64,000 nt of DNA from Burkholderia guangdongensis (GCF_013403875.1 NZ_JACBNX010000011.1:103886-167885); one strand, 5' to 3'; counted from the stretch's first letter, positions 47,872-57,501 are shown. Notes: generated by a model not told the origin, from the sequence alone. A program made the numbers and translations.

Positions 47872-48285
47872 ATGAAACCGACGATCCGCGGCATCGATCA
47901 TGTCGTGCTGCGCGTGACCGACGTCGCCGCGATGACCCGCTTTTACTGCGACGCCGTCGGCTGTCGCGTGGAGAAGGAGCAGCCGGATCTCGGCCTCGTG
48001 CAGCTTCGCGCGGGCACCGCGCTGATCGACCTGCTCACGGTCGGCGCGAAGATCGACCGCCCCGACAGCGGGCCGCCCGGCGCCGGACGCAATCTCGATC
48101 ACCTGTGCCTGCGCGTCGAGCCGTTCGACGCGGCCGCGCTGATCGCGCACTTCGCCGCGCACGGCGCGCACCCCGGCACCGTCGAGGAACGCTACGGCGC
48201 GGACGGCTACGGGCCGTCGCTCTATCTGTTCGATCCCGAAGGCAACATGCTCGAGCTCAAGGGGCCGCCGCCCGTGATCGCGTGA
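47872..48285 (+). CDS. VOC-family (glyoxalase-like) protein
   Basis: A 137-residue single-domain protein of the vicinal oxygen chelate fold. It begins IRGIDHVVLRVTDVAAMTRF, with the metal His in IDHVVL, and continues HLCLRVEPFDA and ends in SLYLFDPEGNMLELKG with the Glu ligand. The start at 47872 (MKPTIRGIDH) is normal for the family. The substrate is unknown. The stop lies inside an 8-bp tandem repeat. Confidence 0.88.
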   Translation: MKPTIRGIDHVVLRVTDVAAMTRFYCDAVGCRVEKEQPDLGLVQLRAGTALIDLLTVGAKIDRPDSGPPGAGRNLDHLCLRVEPFDAAALIAHFAAHGAHPGTVEERYGADGYGPSLYLFDPEGNMLELKGPPPVIA

Positions 48286-48297
48286 TCGCGTGATCGC
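48274..48297 (+). repeat. 8-bp tandem repeat (gtgatcgc x3) across a stop codon
   Basis: Three perfect copies of gtgatcgc starting at 48274, 48282 and 48290. The TGA at 48283-48285 ends the VOC gene. Confidence 0.9.
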
Positions 48298-48324
48298 GCG
48301 GCGCGCGCACGCCGAAGTGTGCGC

Positions 48325-48879
48325 TCACACGCCGTCGCGCGGCTTCAGCATCGTCCACTCGATCGCGACCGGATCGTGCTCGGCGCTCGACAGCCACGCG
48401 GCGCCGTCCTGCACCGTGCACTGCAGGCGCATCGACCGCTGCGCGAGCTGGCCGAGCGCCGCCGCAACGCCGTCGGTGAGCGACAGCACCTGCACGTTGC
48501 GCAGCCGCTCGACCTTGCCGCGCACGCCCTGCCACCAGATGTCGGACGTCTTGCCGCCGTACGCGATCACGGTGACCTGCGCGGCGCGCCCGGCCGCCTT
48601 CGCGATGCGCCGCTCGTCGGGCTGGCCGACCTCGATCCACGCGTCGATCGCGCCCGTCAGATCCTTCAGCCACAGATCGGGCTCGTCGACGTCCGACAGC
48701 CCCTTGCCGAACTCGAGCCGCTCGTGCGCGTTGAGCGCGAACGCGGCGATGCGCACCATCATCCGCTCGTCGGTCTCCGACGGATGGCGCGCGACGGTCA
48801 GCGCGTGATCGGCGTAGTAATGCCGATCCATGTCGGCGATTTGCAGTTCGGCTTTGTAGATCGTGGATTTGAGCGCCAT
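48325..48879 (-). CDS. yaeQ: YaeQ family protein
   Basis: A 184-residue YaeQ protein (PD-(D/E)XK nuclease-like fold, function not settled). It begins ALKSTIYKAELQIADMDRHY and has HPSETDERMMVRIAAFALNA and FGKGLSDVDEPDLWLKDLTG, all family hallmarks. The start at 48879 is the family start. It is convergent with the VOC gene. A 10-bp tandem repeat lies upstream at 48961-48990. Confidence 0.93.
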   Translation of the reverse strand: MALKSTIYKAELQIADMDRHYYADHALTVARHPSETDERMMVRIAAFALNAHERLEFGKGLSDVDEPDLWLKDLTGAIDAWIEVGQPDERRIAKAAGRAAQVTVIAYGGKTSDIWWQGVRGKVERLRNVQVLSLTDGVAAALGQLAQRSMRLQCTVQDGAAWLSSAEHDPVAIEWTMLKPRDGV

Positions 48880-48960
48880 GTGGGAGAGGCCCTGACGGGC
48901 TATCGAGTCGGTCCGGGCCGTGATGATACCGAATGCCCGGCCCGACGGTCCGTCGCTGGC

Positions 48961-48990
48961 CGCCTCTGGTCGCCTCTGGTCGCCTCTGGT
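48961..48990. repeat. 10-bp tandem repeat (cgcctctggt x3)
   Basis: Three perfect copies with a partial fourth, 80 bp upstream of yaeQ and within its probable promoter region. Confidence 0.9.
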
Positions 48991-49092
48991 CGCCACGAAG
49001 ACGCAAACGGCCCGGCATCATGCCGGGCCGCGTTCGGGTGCCGCACACCGGCCTGGGCCGGCACGCGCAGGTTACCGCTGATCGACGGAAGG

Positions 49093-49440
49093 TTACTGCT
49101 TGATGAAGCGCGAAGGCGCCCACAGACCTTGCTGGTCGCTGTTGTCGGCGCTGACGAATTGCACCTCGCCGTTGTCGACGGCCACCACGCGGAAGCGCTG
49201 GCCTGCCGGCACCGACAGACAACGGAAATCGTCGAAATATTGCTGCTTCGCCTGATCCTTGCCGTCGTGCTCGTGCGTCAGCACGGAATCCAGACTGTCC
49301 TTCGACAGACAGCCGAATGCGTTTTGCGTCAGCTGGATTTCCTGCTGCGGCTTGACGCTGGAATCGCCGCCGGCCTGGGCAACCGATGCCAGGGCAAACG
49401 TACCGACGAGCGCAATGAAAACACCGGTTCGCTTCATCAT
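49093..49440 (-). CDS. hypothetical exported protein, 115 aa
   Basis: A secreted protein with a signal peptide (MKRTGVFIALVGTFALASVAQ, cleaved near AQA). The mature part has two Cys (FGCLSKD and DFRCLSV) that could form a disulfide. No known domain recognised. It has its own upstream region of over 700 bp and stands alone on the minus strand. Confidence 0.8.
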   Translation of the reverse strand: MMKRTGVFIALVGTFALASVAQAGGDSSVKPQQEIQLTQNAFGCLSKDSLDSVLTHEHDGKDQAKQQYFDDFRCLSVPAGQRFRVVAVDNGEVQFVSADNSDQQGLWAPSRFIKQ

Positions 49441-50153
49441 GTTTGAGTCTCCGTACTCGCGGCCATCAGGCTCGCGGTTTAGCTATGTGCTTACAGGTGA
49501 TCGTGAACCCGCGCCTTTGATCCTAGAAGACGTGACGGCGATAGCAAGCACATTCGTTGTGCACTCGCAATAGCGGCGAATTGTCGCACCCTGCGCAGCG
49601 CGGTTTCGGGGGCGCATCGCGGCGCGGCGAATTCGCTGAATGCGCGATGAATGACGCAACACGGCGCCCGCGAAACGTTCTACCGCAAGGCACTGAGCGA
49701 AACGGGCCCGATTCCGTTGAACGGTTTGGATAATCCATTTCGTCGTCCGGATTATTTTGATGCGCCGCACATAAAGTCGCAACAGAAAACGCCCGATTTA
49801 TTGCGATGAGCCACCATTTCGGTCACATACAAGAAAAATGCCAGATAGCGCCACACTCCGAATTTACCCGAATCGCACGGCGGCCTTGATGCGCAACGCG
49901 TGATGTCGAAAATAACCGGCCGCGACGCGTCGCGCGGAAAATCCGGGTGCGATATTTTGAATTCCAAAGCATTCGGCGTGCCATTCAATGGCCAATTCGA
50001 ATCCGCATTTTCCCCTGAGTGAATTCCGGACACCCTCGAAATGCCGGATTGCCGCCCGCGCGCATTGTAAGAAAATGAAGTTGGGCGCCGGACAGCGTGC
50101 CGGTACCAGCCTAGAATGGGTTAAAGATTCTGCGCGCACGAAGGGAGGCTACC
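49441..50153. other. 713-bp intergenic region, lower GC
   Basis: No gene I can support. Short open frames exist on the minus strand but lack ribosome sites, domains or a coding-like pattern. The stretch 49700-50000 is notably rich in A and T. It should contain the promoter of the exported 115-aa protein on one side and of the small membrane protein on the other. Confidence 0.5.
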
Positions 50154-50324
50154 GTGATCGAGCAAGTGATCCTCGGTGCGTTTCTGATACTGCCGCTCGT
50201 GATCGTGGCCGTGCTGTTTTCCGATGAACTCTGGCAGGAACATCGGCGGCAGCATCCGCGCGACGAGAACGCGCCGCATATCGACTGGAAACACCCTTGG
50301 CGACGCGTGCGACGCGGACATTGA
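50154..50324 (+). CDS. small membrane protein, 56 aa
   Basis: GTG start at 50154 with GGGAGG seven to eight bases upstream. One hydrophobic segment (about residues 5-21, VILGAFLILPLVIVAVLF) is followed by a charged tail rich in Arg, His and Trp (ELWQEHRRQHPRDENAPH). No family recognised. It lies 106 bp before a DUF2795 gene. Confidence 0.65.
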   Translation: MIEQVILGAFLILPLVIVAVLFSDELWQEHRRQHPRDENAPHIDWKHPWRRVRRGH

Positions 50325-50430
50325 GCGTCCGTCGCACGCCGCCGCTCCCCTGCACGCCCGCATCCGACGCGGGCGCGTGGTTCGCACGCGCCGGCCACGC
50401 GTGCCGTATCGATCCGACTGCGAGACTGAC

Positions 50431-50670
50431 GTGAACGACACCCGATCCCCCGACATTCCGCACGAAACGATCGATCTGCAGATCGCGGACGTGCTGGCCT
50501 CGATCAAGTATCCGGCGAACAAGGACACGCTCGTCGACGCGGCCCGCGAAGCGGGCGCGAGCAACGAAGTGCTGGTCATGCTCGACGGGCTCCCAGAGCA
50601 GGATTACGACGACATCGACGCGGTCACGCGCTGGGTCGCCGGCAACTACGGGCCGGGGCTCGGGGTCTGA
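50431..50670 (+). CDS. DUF2795 domain protein
   Basis: A 79-residue acidic protein. The DUF2795 core is IDLQIADVLASIKYPANKDT, then LVDAAREAGASNEVLVMLDG and LPEQDYDDIDAVTRWV. The frame is open further upstream; GTG 50431 places the domain near the N-terminus, and GTG 50401 is an alternative. Function of the family is unknown. Confidence 0.78.
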   Translation: MNDTRSPDIPHETIDLQIADVLASIKYPANKDTLVDAAREAGASNEVLVMLDGLPEQDYDDIDAVTRWVAGNYGPGLGV

Positions 50671-50866
50671 GCGCGGCGGGCGCGGGTGACGCCGCGCGTC
50701 GTTCGCGCCGGCGCAACGCGAAGCGCATGGCGGCTCGCGGAAGGGTCGAAAGCAGCGCGCGTTAATGCGCCGTTACGCATGTACGGTCAGGAAACGATTG
50801 CTTACAGCCGCGGCGAGAAGTCGCCGATATGCTGGCGGCAAATCGTTCCTGATCGGATAAATCGCC

Positions 50867-50986
50867 ATGAAAACCCTGATTTTGATCATCGGTGTCGCCG
50901 CACTGCTGAGCGGCTGCATCGTCGTACCCGCGAACGGCTATTACGGCGGCGGCGGCTACTACCATCACCACCACGACTGGGATTGA
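50867..50986 (+). CDS. very small Gly/Tyr/His lipoprotein, 39 aa
   Basis: The signal peptide KTLILIIGVAALLSGC ends in a lipobox (LLSGC). The mature part is only 23 residues, with Gly/Tyr repeats and HHHHDWD at the end, resembling a short version of the His-rich tail of the PXPV protein at 30117. ATG 50867 is preceded by a weak GGA-containing site. The size is unusual but the features are coherent. Confidence 0.6.
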   Translation: MKTLILIIGVAALLSGCIVVPANGYYGGGGYYHHHHDWD

Positions 50987-51040
50987 CGGCGGCGGATGAC
51001 GAGCGCGCGCTCGAAGCCGAATACGCGCTCGCGCCAGACC

Positions 51041-51253
51041 TCAGACACCGTACACGGCGTCCCGCATCGCCAGCGTGAGCGCACCCGACATGCCTTCGTA
51101 CGCGGCCTCCAGCACGCGCAGCACGTCGTCGGCCGTCCCGACCATCCCCGCGCCGCCCGACGGGAACGCCGCCGGATCGAACGCCCGCGACGGTGCGAAG
51201 CGCACCGACACGCCGTGCCCTTCGGGAAGCGGCACGTCGACGTTTTCTGTCAT
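51041..51253 (-). pseudogene. remnant of a beta-lactamase-family serine hydrolase
   Basis: A 70-codon fragment. AFDPAAFPSGGAGMVGTADD and the following VLRVLEA match an internal to C-terminal part of class-C-like serine esterases. The catalytic S-x-x-K and Y-x-N parts are absent and nothing matching lies on either side. It borders the toxin-antitoxin pair, so an insertion or deletion probably removed the rest. Confidence 0.7.
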
Positions 51254-51349
51254 CCGCTCGGGCTGCGGGCGGGCATCCGCCGTGGACGCAGGAGGCCCAT
51301 CCCTATATCGCGCATTTGTGTGCCCTCGCGTATGCCAAAAACTGCGCGC

Positions 51350-51754
51350 CTACAGGGTGACCTGTTCGAACTGCCCCTTACCGGAGAAATTGTAAGGAAC
51401 CTTGAATGCGGCTCCGCCCTTGATCCCCTCGGACTGCTCGATGATCCGCGGCCACCAGCGCACCAGGTTATGCGCCTTATCCCAGAACTGGTGATTCGAC
51501 CATCCTTTGTCTAGAAAAAAGACGATCAACCCTGCTCGCCGCAACGCCTCCCGTTCCAGCCCTTTGTTTAGCTTGTCGTGGGTGATGACGGACCATCCCC
51601 CCTCATTAGACAAAGCATCGATCCAATCCGAATCGATCGTATTTGGGGAGAACATTTCCTTCAGGTGGGCAACCGAATGCCCCCAAGGCTCGGATAGCGC
51701 ATGCAAGGCCTTTGCCAAGGCCGGTGGCAGGTTGTTGTCAACGAAGAATCTCAC
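51350..51754 (-). CDS. VapC45-like PIN-domain toxin
   Basis: A 134-residue PIN-like protein. It begins RFFVDNNLPPALAKALHAL, with D6 as the first acidic position, and has NTIDSDWIDALSNEGGWSVI and LIVFFLDKGWSNHQFWDKA. These match the VapC45-type PIN family of about 135 residues. PIN toxins cleave RNA. The GTG start overlaps the antitoxin stop (GTGA), ensuring the antitoxin is made first. GC content is lower than the chromosome, indicating transfer. Confidence 0.8.
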   Translation of the reverse strand: MRFFVDNNLPPALAKALHALSEPWGHSVAHLKEMFSPNTIDSDWIDALSNEGGWSVITHDKLNKGLEREALRRAGLIVFFLDKGWSNHQFWDKAHNLVRWWPRIIEQSEGIKGGAAFKVPYNFSGKGQFEQVTL

Positions 51755-52437
51755 GCGGCTATCAGGCTTTCTTCGAAAGCGATCGCCGCGTCGACAGCGG
51801 CAACCGGCACTTCATAAAGCCTCGCAACGAAATTCTTATCGCCCTCCACGGCAAATGCGTCATACAGGATCGACGTCCTGACGGCGCCATCCGTGACGAT
51901 CGGCTTTCCGAACGCAATCTCAGGATCAAGCACAACCGCTTTGCTTCGCAGAGTTGGGTACCACCTCGCCGCCACCTGATCCCGACCAAACTCGATGCCG
52001 CTGTACAGCGATGGTTCAATTATTTTCCGGAACGCATACTGCCTCCGGACCAGATCCAGCAACTCGGTCTCCCCGGTTTCCTCCATGGCGGACGCGAAAA
52101 TAGTGCGGCCGTCAGTCCGGAATTTGCGGGAAGTGAACGGGTAGTTCGTGTCGAATAGCTCACGCGCTCGCTGGCTTGCCAGACGGATGGTCTGCAAGCT
52201 GACGCCATGCTGGCGAAACGCCCGCACAAACCGAACTTCGAGGAGATCGTGGAAGCTGATGCCATCCACCTGATCATCAAATTCTGTTTCCCAGAGGGCG
52301 GGGACAGCAACCGGCGCTTCGTGCTTCTTGTCCCGGTATGAGTAGCCGCTCAACCACCGGCGCAGGTCTCGAAGCGGGATTTTTGTAAGCCGAGCCGCTT
52401 CATGGAAGGTATATAGGCCGACGCCTGTAAGCTTCAT
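51751..52437 (-). CDS. VapB45-like antitoxin (HTH plus DUF433)
   Basis: About 228 residues. The N-terminal MerR-like HTH is YTFHEAARLTKIPLRDLRRW and the C-terminal DUF433-type segment is EIAFGKPIVTDGAVRTSILY. Unlike usual small antitoxins it is large, as in VapB45 of Mycobacterium (about 239 residues). ATG 52437 is preferred over GTG 52443 because of GGAGG spacing. It should repress the pair and bind the toxin. Confidence 0.8.
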   Translation of the reverse strand: MKLTGVGLYTFHEAARLTKIPLRDLRRWLSGYSYRDKKHEAPVAVPALWETEFDDQVDGISFHDLLEVRFVRAFRQHGVSLQTIRLASQRARELFDTNYPFTSRKFRTDGRTIFASAMEETGETELLDLVRRQYAFRKIIEPSLYSGIEFGRDQVAARWYPTLRSKAVVLDPEIAFGKPIVTDGAVRTSILYDAFAVEGDKNFVARLYEVPVAAVDAAIAFEESLIAA

Positions 52438-52556
52438 GCGCACCTCCCTCCAGAAAGTTGACTCGCCGAGATTGCCCCGGTGCCCGATAGACGTTTAATT
52501 TTACCGAAATCCCCCCGCCGCCTCCGCGGCGCGACGTCGCCCCCCGCGGCAGCCCC

Positions 52557-54002
52557 TCACTTCCCAATACAAAACCGACTAAAAATCACCCCCAGCAAAT
52601 CATCCGACGTAAATTCCCCGGTAATTCCGTTCAACTGCTCCTGCGCGAGCCGCAGCTCCTCCGCGAACAGATCGAGCGCCTGAGCGCGCTGCTCCGCATG
52701 CGCGGCCGCCATCTCCAGATGCGCTTGCGCCGCGCGCAGCGCGATCAGGTGCCGCTCGCGCGCGAGATACACGCCCTCCGCGCCCGCCTGCCAGCCCGCG
52801 ATCCGCAGCAATTCGCCGCGCAGCAGATCGATCCCGTCGCCGCGCTTCGCCGACAGCCGCACCTCGCACAGATCCGAGCGACCCGCGCAGGCGCTACCCG
52901 CATCCGCGCGGCCGGCGTCAGTCCCCTCCGCCCCTCCCACCCGCGCAACCGACGCCAACACGCCCGTCAGATCCGTCTTGTTCAGCACCCGCACGACCGG
53001 CACGCCCGCCGGAAACCGCGCGGCGATCGTCCCGTCGTCGGGCGTCATCCCGACTCGCGCATCGAGCAGGTGCAGCACCACATCCGCCCGCTCGATCTCG
53101 CTCCACGTGCGCGCGATGCCGATCCGCTCGACCTCGTCTTCGGTCTCGCGCAGCCCCGCCGTGTCGATCACGTGCAGCGGAATCCCCTCGACCTGGATCG
53201 TCTGCGCGACCTTGTCGCGCGTCGTCCCCGCGATCGGCGTGACGATCGCGAGCTCCGCGCCCGCGAGCGCATTCAGCAGCGACGACTTGCCGACGTTCGG
53301 CTGCCCCGCGAGCACGACCGACAGCCCTTCGCGCAACAGCGCGCCCTGCCGCGCGTCGCCGAGCACGCGCGCGAGCTGCGCGCGGATGCTCGCGAGCTTG
53401 CCGCGCGCATCCGCGGCCTCGAGGAAGTCGATCTCCTCTTCCGGAAAATCGAGCGTCGCCTCGACCAGCATCCGCAGATTGATCACGTCGTCGACGAGCG
53501 CATGAATCTGCCGCGAGAACGCGCCGTCGAGCGAGCGCCCCGCCGAACGCGCGGCCGCCTCGGTGCTCGCCTCGATCAGGTCGGCAACCGCCTCCGCCTG
53601 CGCGAGATCGAGCTTGTCGTTCAGGAACGCACGCCGCGTGAACTCGCCCGGCTCCGCGAGCCGCAGCCCGAATCCGCGCCCCGCGTCGAGGCAGCGCTGC
53701 AGCAGCAGCTGCATCACGATCGGCCCACCATGCCCCTGCAGCTCGAGCACGTGCTCGCCCGTATACGAATGCGGCGCCGGGAAATAGAGCGCGATGCCCC
53801 GGTCGAGCGTCGCACCGTGCGCATCGAGGAACGGCACGTAGCTCGCATGGCGCGGCGCGATGCGCTGGCCGAGCAGCGCGTCGAGCAACGGCAGCGCGGC
53901 CGCCTCGCCGCCTCGCCCGAACGACACGCGGACGACACCGATCCCGCCGCGCCCGGCAGCGGTGGCAATGGCGACGATCGGATCGGAATCGGTGGCGAGC
54001 AT
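52557..54002 (-). CDS. mnmE: tRNA modification GTPase MnmE
   Basis: A 481-residue enzyme that, with MnmG, modifies wobble uridines. The start [19 protein letters not shown] is typical. The G domain has [33 protein letters not shown] and NKTDL. The C-terminal CIGK motif carries the conserved Cys. Between NKTDL and the last G-domain strand lies an insertion of about 25 Ala/Gly/Asp-rich residues, making it slightly longer than usual. The start at 54002 removes unrelated sequence. Confidence 0.96.
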   Translation of the reverse strand: MLATDSDPIVAIATAAGRGGIGVVRVSFGRGGEAAALPLLDALLGQRIAPRHASYVPFLDAHGATLDRGIALYFPAPHSYTGEHVLELQGHGGPIVMQLLLQRCLDAGRGFGLRLAEPGEFTRRAFLNDKLDLAQAEAVADLIEASTEAAARSAGRSLDGAFSRQIHALVDDVINLRMLVEATLDFPEEEIDFLEAADARGKLASIRAQLARVLGDARQGALLREGLSVVLAGQPNVGKSSLLNALAGAELAIVTPIAGTTRDKVAQTIQVEGIPLHVIDTAGLRETEDEVERIGIARTWSEIERADVVLHLLDARVGMTPDDGTIAARFPAGVPVVRVLNKTDLTGVLASVARVGGAEGTDAGRADAGSACAGRSDLCEVRLSAKRGDGIDLLRGELLRIAGWQAGAEGVYLARERHLIALRAAQAHLEMAAAHAEQRAQALDLFAEELRLAQEQLNGITGEFTSDDLLGVIFSRFCIGK

Positions 54003-54340
54003 GGCAGTCGGGGCAGGATCAGCGGTGAAACGGCGCGCCCGCGCTGCGGCGCGGGCCTCGGGACGCCGGCATTGTAGCCTGCCGCCGCGCGCGCGGCCCA
54101 CGCCCGGCCGCCCCGACAGCACGCGTCTCCCGGTTTATCCCAATTACGATAATAAAAATCTCAATAACAATGGAGATTCGAGATAACAAATGGACGAAAT
54201 GCTGGCCGGATCGGCTTGACCGCCAACGGCTCCGGCGCGGGCCCGGTCGAGCACGCCGTTAGCCCGGATGCCGCCTGATCAGGCTAAGTCTAGCCTCATC
54301 GGTTGTCTCCTGCGTGCCGGTCGAATTGCACAATCTCGCC
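54003..54340. other. 338-bp region between mnmE and an HTH gene
   Basis: No gene. An AT-rich core at 54140-54190 contains an inverted repeat (aatctc and gagatt, about 54156-54177) and a further direct gagat copy, possible operator sites for the neighbouring HTH protein. It should contain both divergent promoters. Confidence 0.5.
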
Positions 54341-54763
54341 ATGCCGACATCCGATGAGAAAACGGCGTTCACCGAACGCCTGAAATTCGCCTTGCTGCGC
54401 AGCCCGGAGAAGATCACGGGTGCGACCGAGCTTGCGCTGCATTTCAATCTCCGGCATCGCGGCGAGCACCCGGTCTCGCCGCAGACCGCGCACAAATGGC
54501 TGACCGGCCGTACGATTCCGACCGCCGATAAACTGCGCACGCTCGCGGAATGGCTTCGCGTCGATCTGCACTGGCTGCACTATGGCCCGCCGCCGAATGC
54601 CGCGGCGCGCTCGACGCCGCAACCGCTGCCGCGCGACGAACGCTATCCGCCGACGCCCGAAACGATCGAGCTTGCGTCGAAAATCGAGGCGCTGTCACCG
54701 CATCATCGCTACCTGGTTCAGGAACTGGTCGCGCAATTCTACGGCGAGACGTCGAAGCGCTGA
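54341..54763 (+). CDS. small HTH transcriptional regulator
   Basis: A 140-residue protein with a central helix-turn-helix: SPQTAHKWLTGRTIPTADKL at about residues 46-66, followed by LAEWLRVDLHWLHYG, typical of XRE/CI-like repressors in Burkholderia. The C-terminus has a helical stretch (ETIELASKIEALSPHHRYLV). No metal or ligand domain. It stands between mnmE and yidC, which are usually adjacent, and ends at a bidirectional terminator. Confidence 0.8.
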   Translation: MPTSDEKTAFTERLKFALLRSPEKITGATELALHFNLRHRGEHPVSPQTAHKWLTGRTIPTADKLRTLAEWLRVDLHWLHYGPPPNAAARSTPQPLPRDERYPPTPETIELASKIEALSPHHRYLVQELVAQFYGETSKR

Positions 54764-54796
54764 GCCGGCACCCGTCGCGCGAAACCATCCGATCCA

Positions 54797-54836
54797 TGCA
54801 AAAAGCCGCGCGGCTCACGCCACGCGGCTTTTTGCA
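54797..54836. terminator. bidirectional terminator
   Basis: A 14-bp perfect outer stem (tgcaaaaagccgcg with cgcggctttttgca, 54797-54810 with 54823-54836), with A and T runs at the base. It serves the rightward HTH gene and leftward yidC. Confidence 0.9.
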
Positions 54837-54892
54837 TTGCGACAACCCGGTCGAACGGAGCGCTCGAAGCGCCCCGTCCGTCGAGTCGGGCG

Positions 54893-56593
54893 TCAGGCCG
54901 CCGGCTTCTTCTTCGCGCCGCCGAGCGTGCGCGTGATGTAGTACTGCTGCGCGATCGACAACACGTTGTTCACGACGTAGTACAGCACGAGGCCGGCCGG
55001 GAAGAAGAAGAACATCACCGAGAACGCGAGCGGCATGAACATCATCATCTTCGCCTGCACCGGGTCCGGCGGCGTCGGGTTCAGCTTCGTCTGCACGAAC
55101 ATCGACACGGCCATCAGGATCGGCAGCAGACCGATCGGCGCGTTGAGGATCGGCAGCGTGCCGAGCAGGCTGTCCGGCGCGGACAGGTCGTGGATCCACA
55201 GAATCCACGGCGCGCCGCGCATCTCGACCGACGCGAGCAGCACCCAGTACAGCGAGATGAACACCGGGATCTGGATCACGACCGGCAGGCAGCCGCCGAA
55301 CGGATTGACCTTCTCGGTCTTGTACAGCTCCATCAGCGCGGCGTTCATCTTCTGCGGATCGCTCTTGAAGCGTTCGCGCAGCGCCTGCATGCGCGGCGTG
55401 ATCTCCTTCATCCGCGCCATCGACTTGTAGCTCGCGGCCGACAGCGGGAAGAACACGGCCTTGATCAGCAGCGTGAGCAGCACGATCGCCCAGCCCCAGT
55501 TGCCGACCAGCCCGTGAATCTTCTCGAGCAGCCAGAACAGCGGCTTCGCGATGATCGTCACCCAGCCGTAATCCTTCACGAGCTCGAGGCCCGGCGCGAT
55601 GCCCTCGAGCATCCGCTGCTCTTCCGGACCGGCGAACAGCCGCGCGGACACGTCGGCCGACTGGCCCGGCGCGATCGTCGCGACCGCCTGCTGCACGCCG
55701 ACGCGGTACAGGCCCGGCGACAACTGCTCGACGTAGTTCTTGCGCGCGGTGCCTTCCTTCGGAATCCACGCGGACGCGAAGTAGTGCTGGACCATCGCGA
55801 CCCAGCCGTTGTCGGCGGTTTCGAGGTAGTCGGCCTTCTTCTTGTCGATGTCGCTGAACGTGATCTTCTGGAAGTGCTTCTGGTCGCTGTAGACCGCCGG
55901 CCCGAGGAACGTGTGCGTGAAGCGCGGCCCGTCGACGGCCTCGCCGTCGCGCACGAGCTCCATGTACGCGGTCGGCGACACCGGCGCGGTGCCGACGTTG
56001 TCGATCTTCTCGTCGACGCCGATCACGTAGCTGCCGCGCGTGAACGTGTAGGTCTTCACGACCTTCACGCCGCCCTTCTCCGGCGATTCGAACGACAGCT
56101 TCAGCGTGTTCTGGTCGGCCGTCAGCGACGTCGGGCCGGCGACCGGCGTGAACACGTCGTTGTGGTTCGGGAAGTCGCCGCCGAACAGGCCCGTGCGCGC
56201 GACGTAGGTATGCGACGGCGACTGGTCGAACAGCGTGACCGATTCATCGGCGCCCTTGCCCGGGCTCGGGTACTTCAGCACGAGCTTCGCGAGCGTGCCG
56301 CCGCGCGTGTCGATCTGGCCTTCGTAGACGTCGGTCGAGAAATTCACGAGCTGCGCGGGTGCGGCGGGTGCCGTCGTGGCAGGCGCGACGCCGGCCGCGG
56401 CGGCCGGCAGTGTCGCCGTCGATGCCGTCGCGCTCGCGGCGCCCGGCGTGCCGTTCGCGGCCGAAGGCGCGCTCGTCTGCGTGACGTTCGGGAAGAACAT
56501 CGACGGGCGTCCATGGGATCGCTGCCAGTTGTCGAACAGCATGACAGCTGACACGAAGAAGATCACCCATAGGACGGTGCGTTTGATATCCAT
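54893..56593 (-). CDS. yidC: membrane protein insertase YidC
   Basis: A 566-residue insertase. It starts [20 protein letters not shown] (first membrane segment), has a large periplasmic domain (about 60-350), and then the conserved core [20 protein letters not shown] with the hydrophilic-groove Arg region, [19 protein letters not shown] and a Lys-rich C-terminus. It inserts proteins with or without SecYEG. It follows yidD closely and belongs to the rpmH-rnpA-yidD-yidC group. Confidence 0.97.
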   Translation of the reverse strand: MDIKRTVLWVIFFVSAVMLFDNWQRSHGRPSMFFPNVTQTSAPSAANGTPGAASATASTATLPAAAAGVAPATTAPAAPAQLVNFSTDVYEGQIDTRGGTLAKLVLKYPSPGKGADESVTLFDQSPSHTYVARTGLFGGDFPNHNDVFTPVAGPTSLTADQNTLKLSFESPEKGGVKVVKTYTFTRGSYVIGVDEKIDNVGTAPVSPTAYMELVRDGEAVDGPRFTHTFLGPAVYSDQKHFQKITFSDIDKKKADYLETADNGWVAMVQHYFASAWIPKEGTARKNYVEQLSPGLYRVGVQQAVATIAPGQSADVSARLFAGPEEQRMLEGIAPGLELVKDYGWVTIIAKPLFWLLEKIHGLVGNWGWAIVLLTLLIKAVFFPLSAASYKSMARMKEITPRMQALRERFKSDPQKMNAALMELYKTEKVNPFGGCLPVVIQIPVFISLYWVLLASVEMRGAPWILWIHDLSAPDSLLGTLPILNAPIGLLPILMAVSMFVQTKLNPTPPDPVQAKMMMFMPLAFSVMFFFFPAGLVLYYVVNNVLSIAQQYYITRTLGGAKKKPAA

Positions 56594-56601
56594 GCGTTGT
56601 C

Positions 56602-56868
56602 TCAGAGTCGATGGGACTGCGCGTCGGCGGAGGCGCCGGCGCGTGTATCGGAGGTGGGCGGCGGGACGAGGTCGATGCCGCCCGCGGAAAACGGATGGCA
56701 TCGGCATACGCGCCTCGCGGCGAGATACGCACCGCGCGCGGCGCCATGATACTGGATTGCCTCGCGCGCGTAATCCGAACAGGAAGGATAAAAACGGCAG
56801 CGGCTGCCGAGCAGCGGGCTCACGGCAACCTTGTAGAAACGCAGCAACGCGATCAATACCGTTTGCAT
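56602..56868 (-). CDS. yidD: membrane protein insertion efficiency factor YidD
   Basis: An 88-residue protein. The family core is [20 protein letters not shown] and the following SDYAREAI, with [15 protein letters not shown]. An amphipathic N-terminal helix associates with the membrane. It lies 8 bp upstream of yidC and assists it. Confidence 0.95.
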   Translation of the reverse strand: MQTVLIALLRFYKVAVSPLLGSRCRFYPSCSDYAREAIQYHGAARGAYLAARRVCRCHPFSAGGIDLVPPPTSDTRAGASADAQSHRL

Positions 56869-57020
56869 GGCGAGGGCGGCGTCGGATACGCCGCGTCAGG
56901 GCTAATCGGGCACGACAGTACGGACCCGGCCGGTCGGCCGCGTCCGTCGAGCACGCGCAAACGCCGCCCGCGTGAAGCGGGCTCAAGCGACAGGCAAGCG
57001 GCGGCCATCAAGCGGCGGCG

Positions 57021-57488
57021 TCAGCCGGACGTCGGCGTCGCCGCGCCACGACGAGCGATCTCCCGAACCGCCCGGTCGAGCAGCTCGCGGATTTCGCTCG
57101 CGCACATCGCCGCGAGCGGCGCGGACGCGGCGCTCGGCAGCGCCTTCCTGTCGAACTTCGCGTGCTGGCGCAGCAGCAGATCCCAGCCGGCGAACTCCGC
57201 GCGGCGCAAGCGGAACGCGTCGCGCGCGAGCCGCTTCACGAGATTGCGCGTGACCGCCCGCGGCGCGTACTTCTTGCCGACGACGAGCCCGAGCCGCGCC
57301 GGTTGCCCGGTCGGCTTGCCGTAAATGACGAAGTGCGCGGAGCGCCGCCACGGCCGCAAACGAAAAACGGATGAAAATTCATCCGTTTTCAGAAGTCGCG
57401 CAGCTTTGGGAAAGGCGGCTTTCGCTTGCAACGGATTCGCACCCGGCTCGACAGCGGCCTCGCCCGCAGAACTGCGGACGGCGGACAC
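57021..57488 (-). CDS. rnpA: ribonuclease P protein component
   Basis: A 155-residue RNA-binding subunit of RNase P. The RNR motif is [13 protein letters not shown], preceded by [15 protein letters not shown]. The GTG start at 57488 lies 13 nt after the rpmH stop. The N-terminal about 30 residues are longer than in E. coli. The extension may be partly non-conserved; an internal start cannot be ruled out. Confidence 0.94.
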   Translation of the reverse strand: MSAVRSSAGEAAVEPGANPLQAKAAFPKAARLLKTDEFSSVFRLRPWRRSAHFVIYGKPTGQPARLGLVVGKKYAPRAVTRNLVKRLARDAFRLRRAEFAGWDLLLRQHAKFDRKALPSAASAPLAAMCASEIRELLDRAVREIARRGAATPTSG

Positions 57489-57501
57489 GCGAGCGCCCGC
57501 C

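Noticed and set aside
49008..49030. Strong inverted repeat (cggcccggcat) between yaeQ and the exported protein gene
   Set aside because: Likely a terminator for the leftward 115-aa gene, but there is no convincing T run, so it was not listed as one.
49483..50139. Minus-strand frames of 70-100 codons in the 713-bp gap
   Set aside because: No ribosome sites, domains or coding bias.
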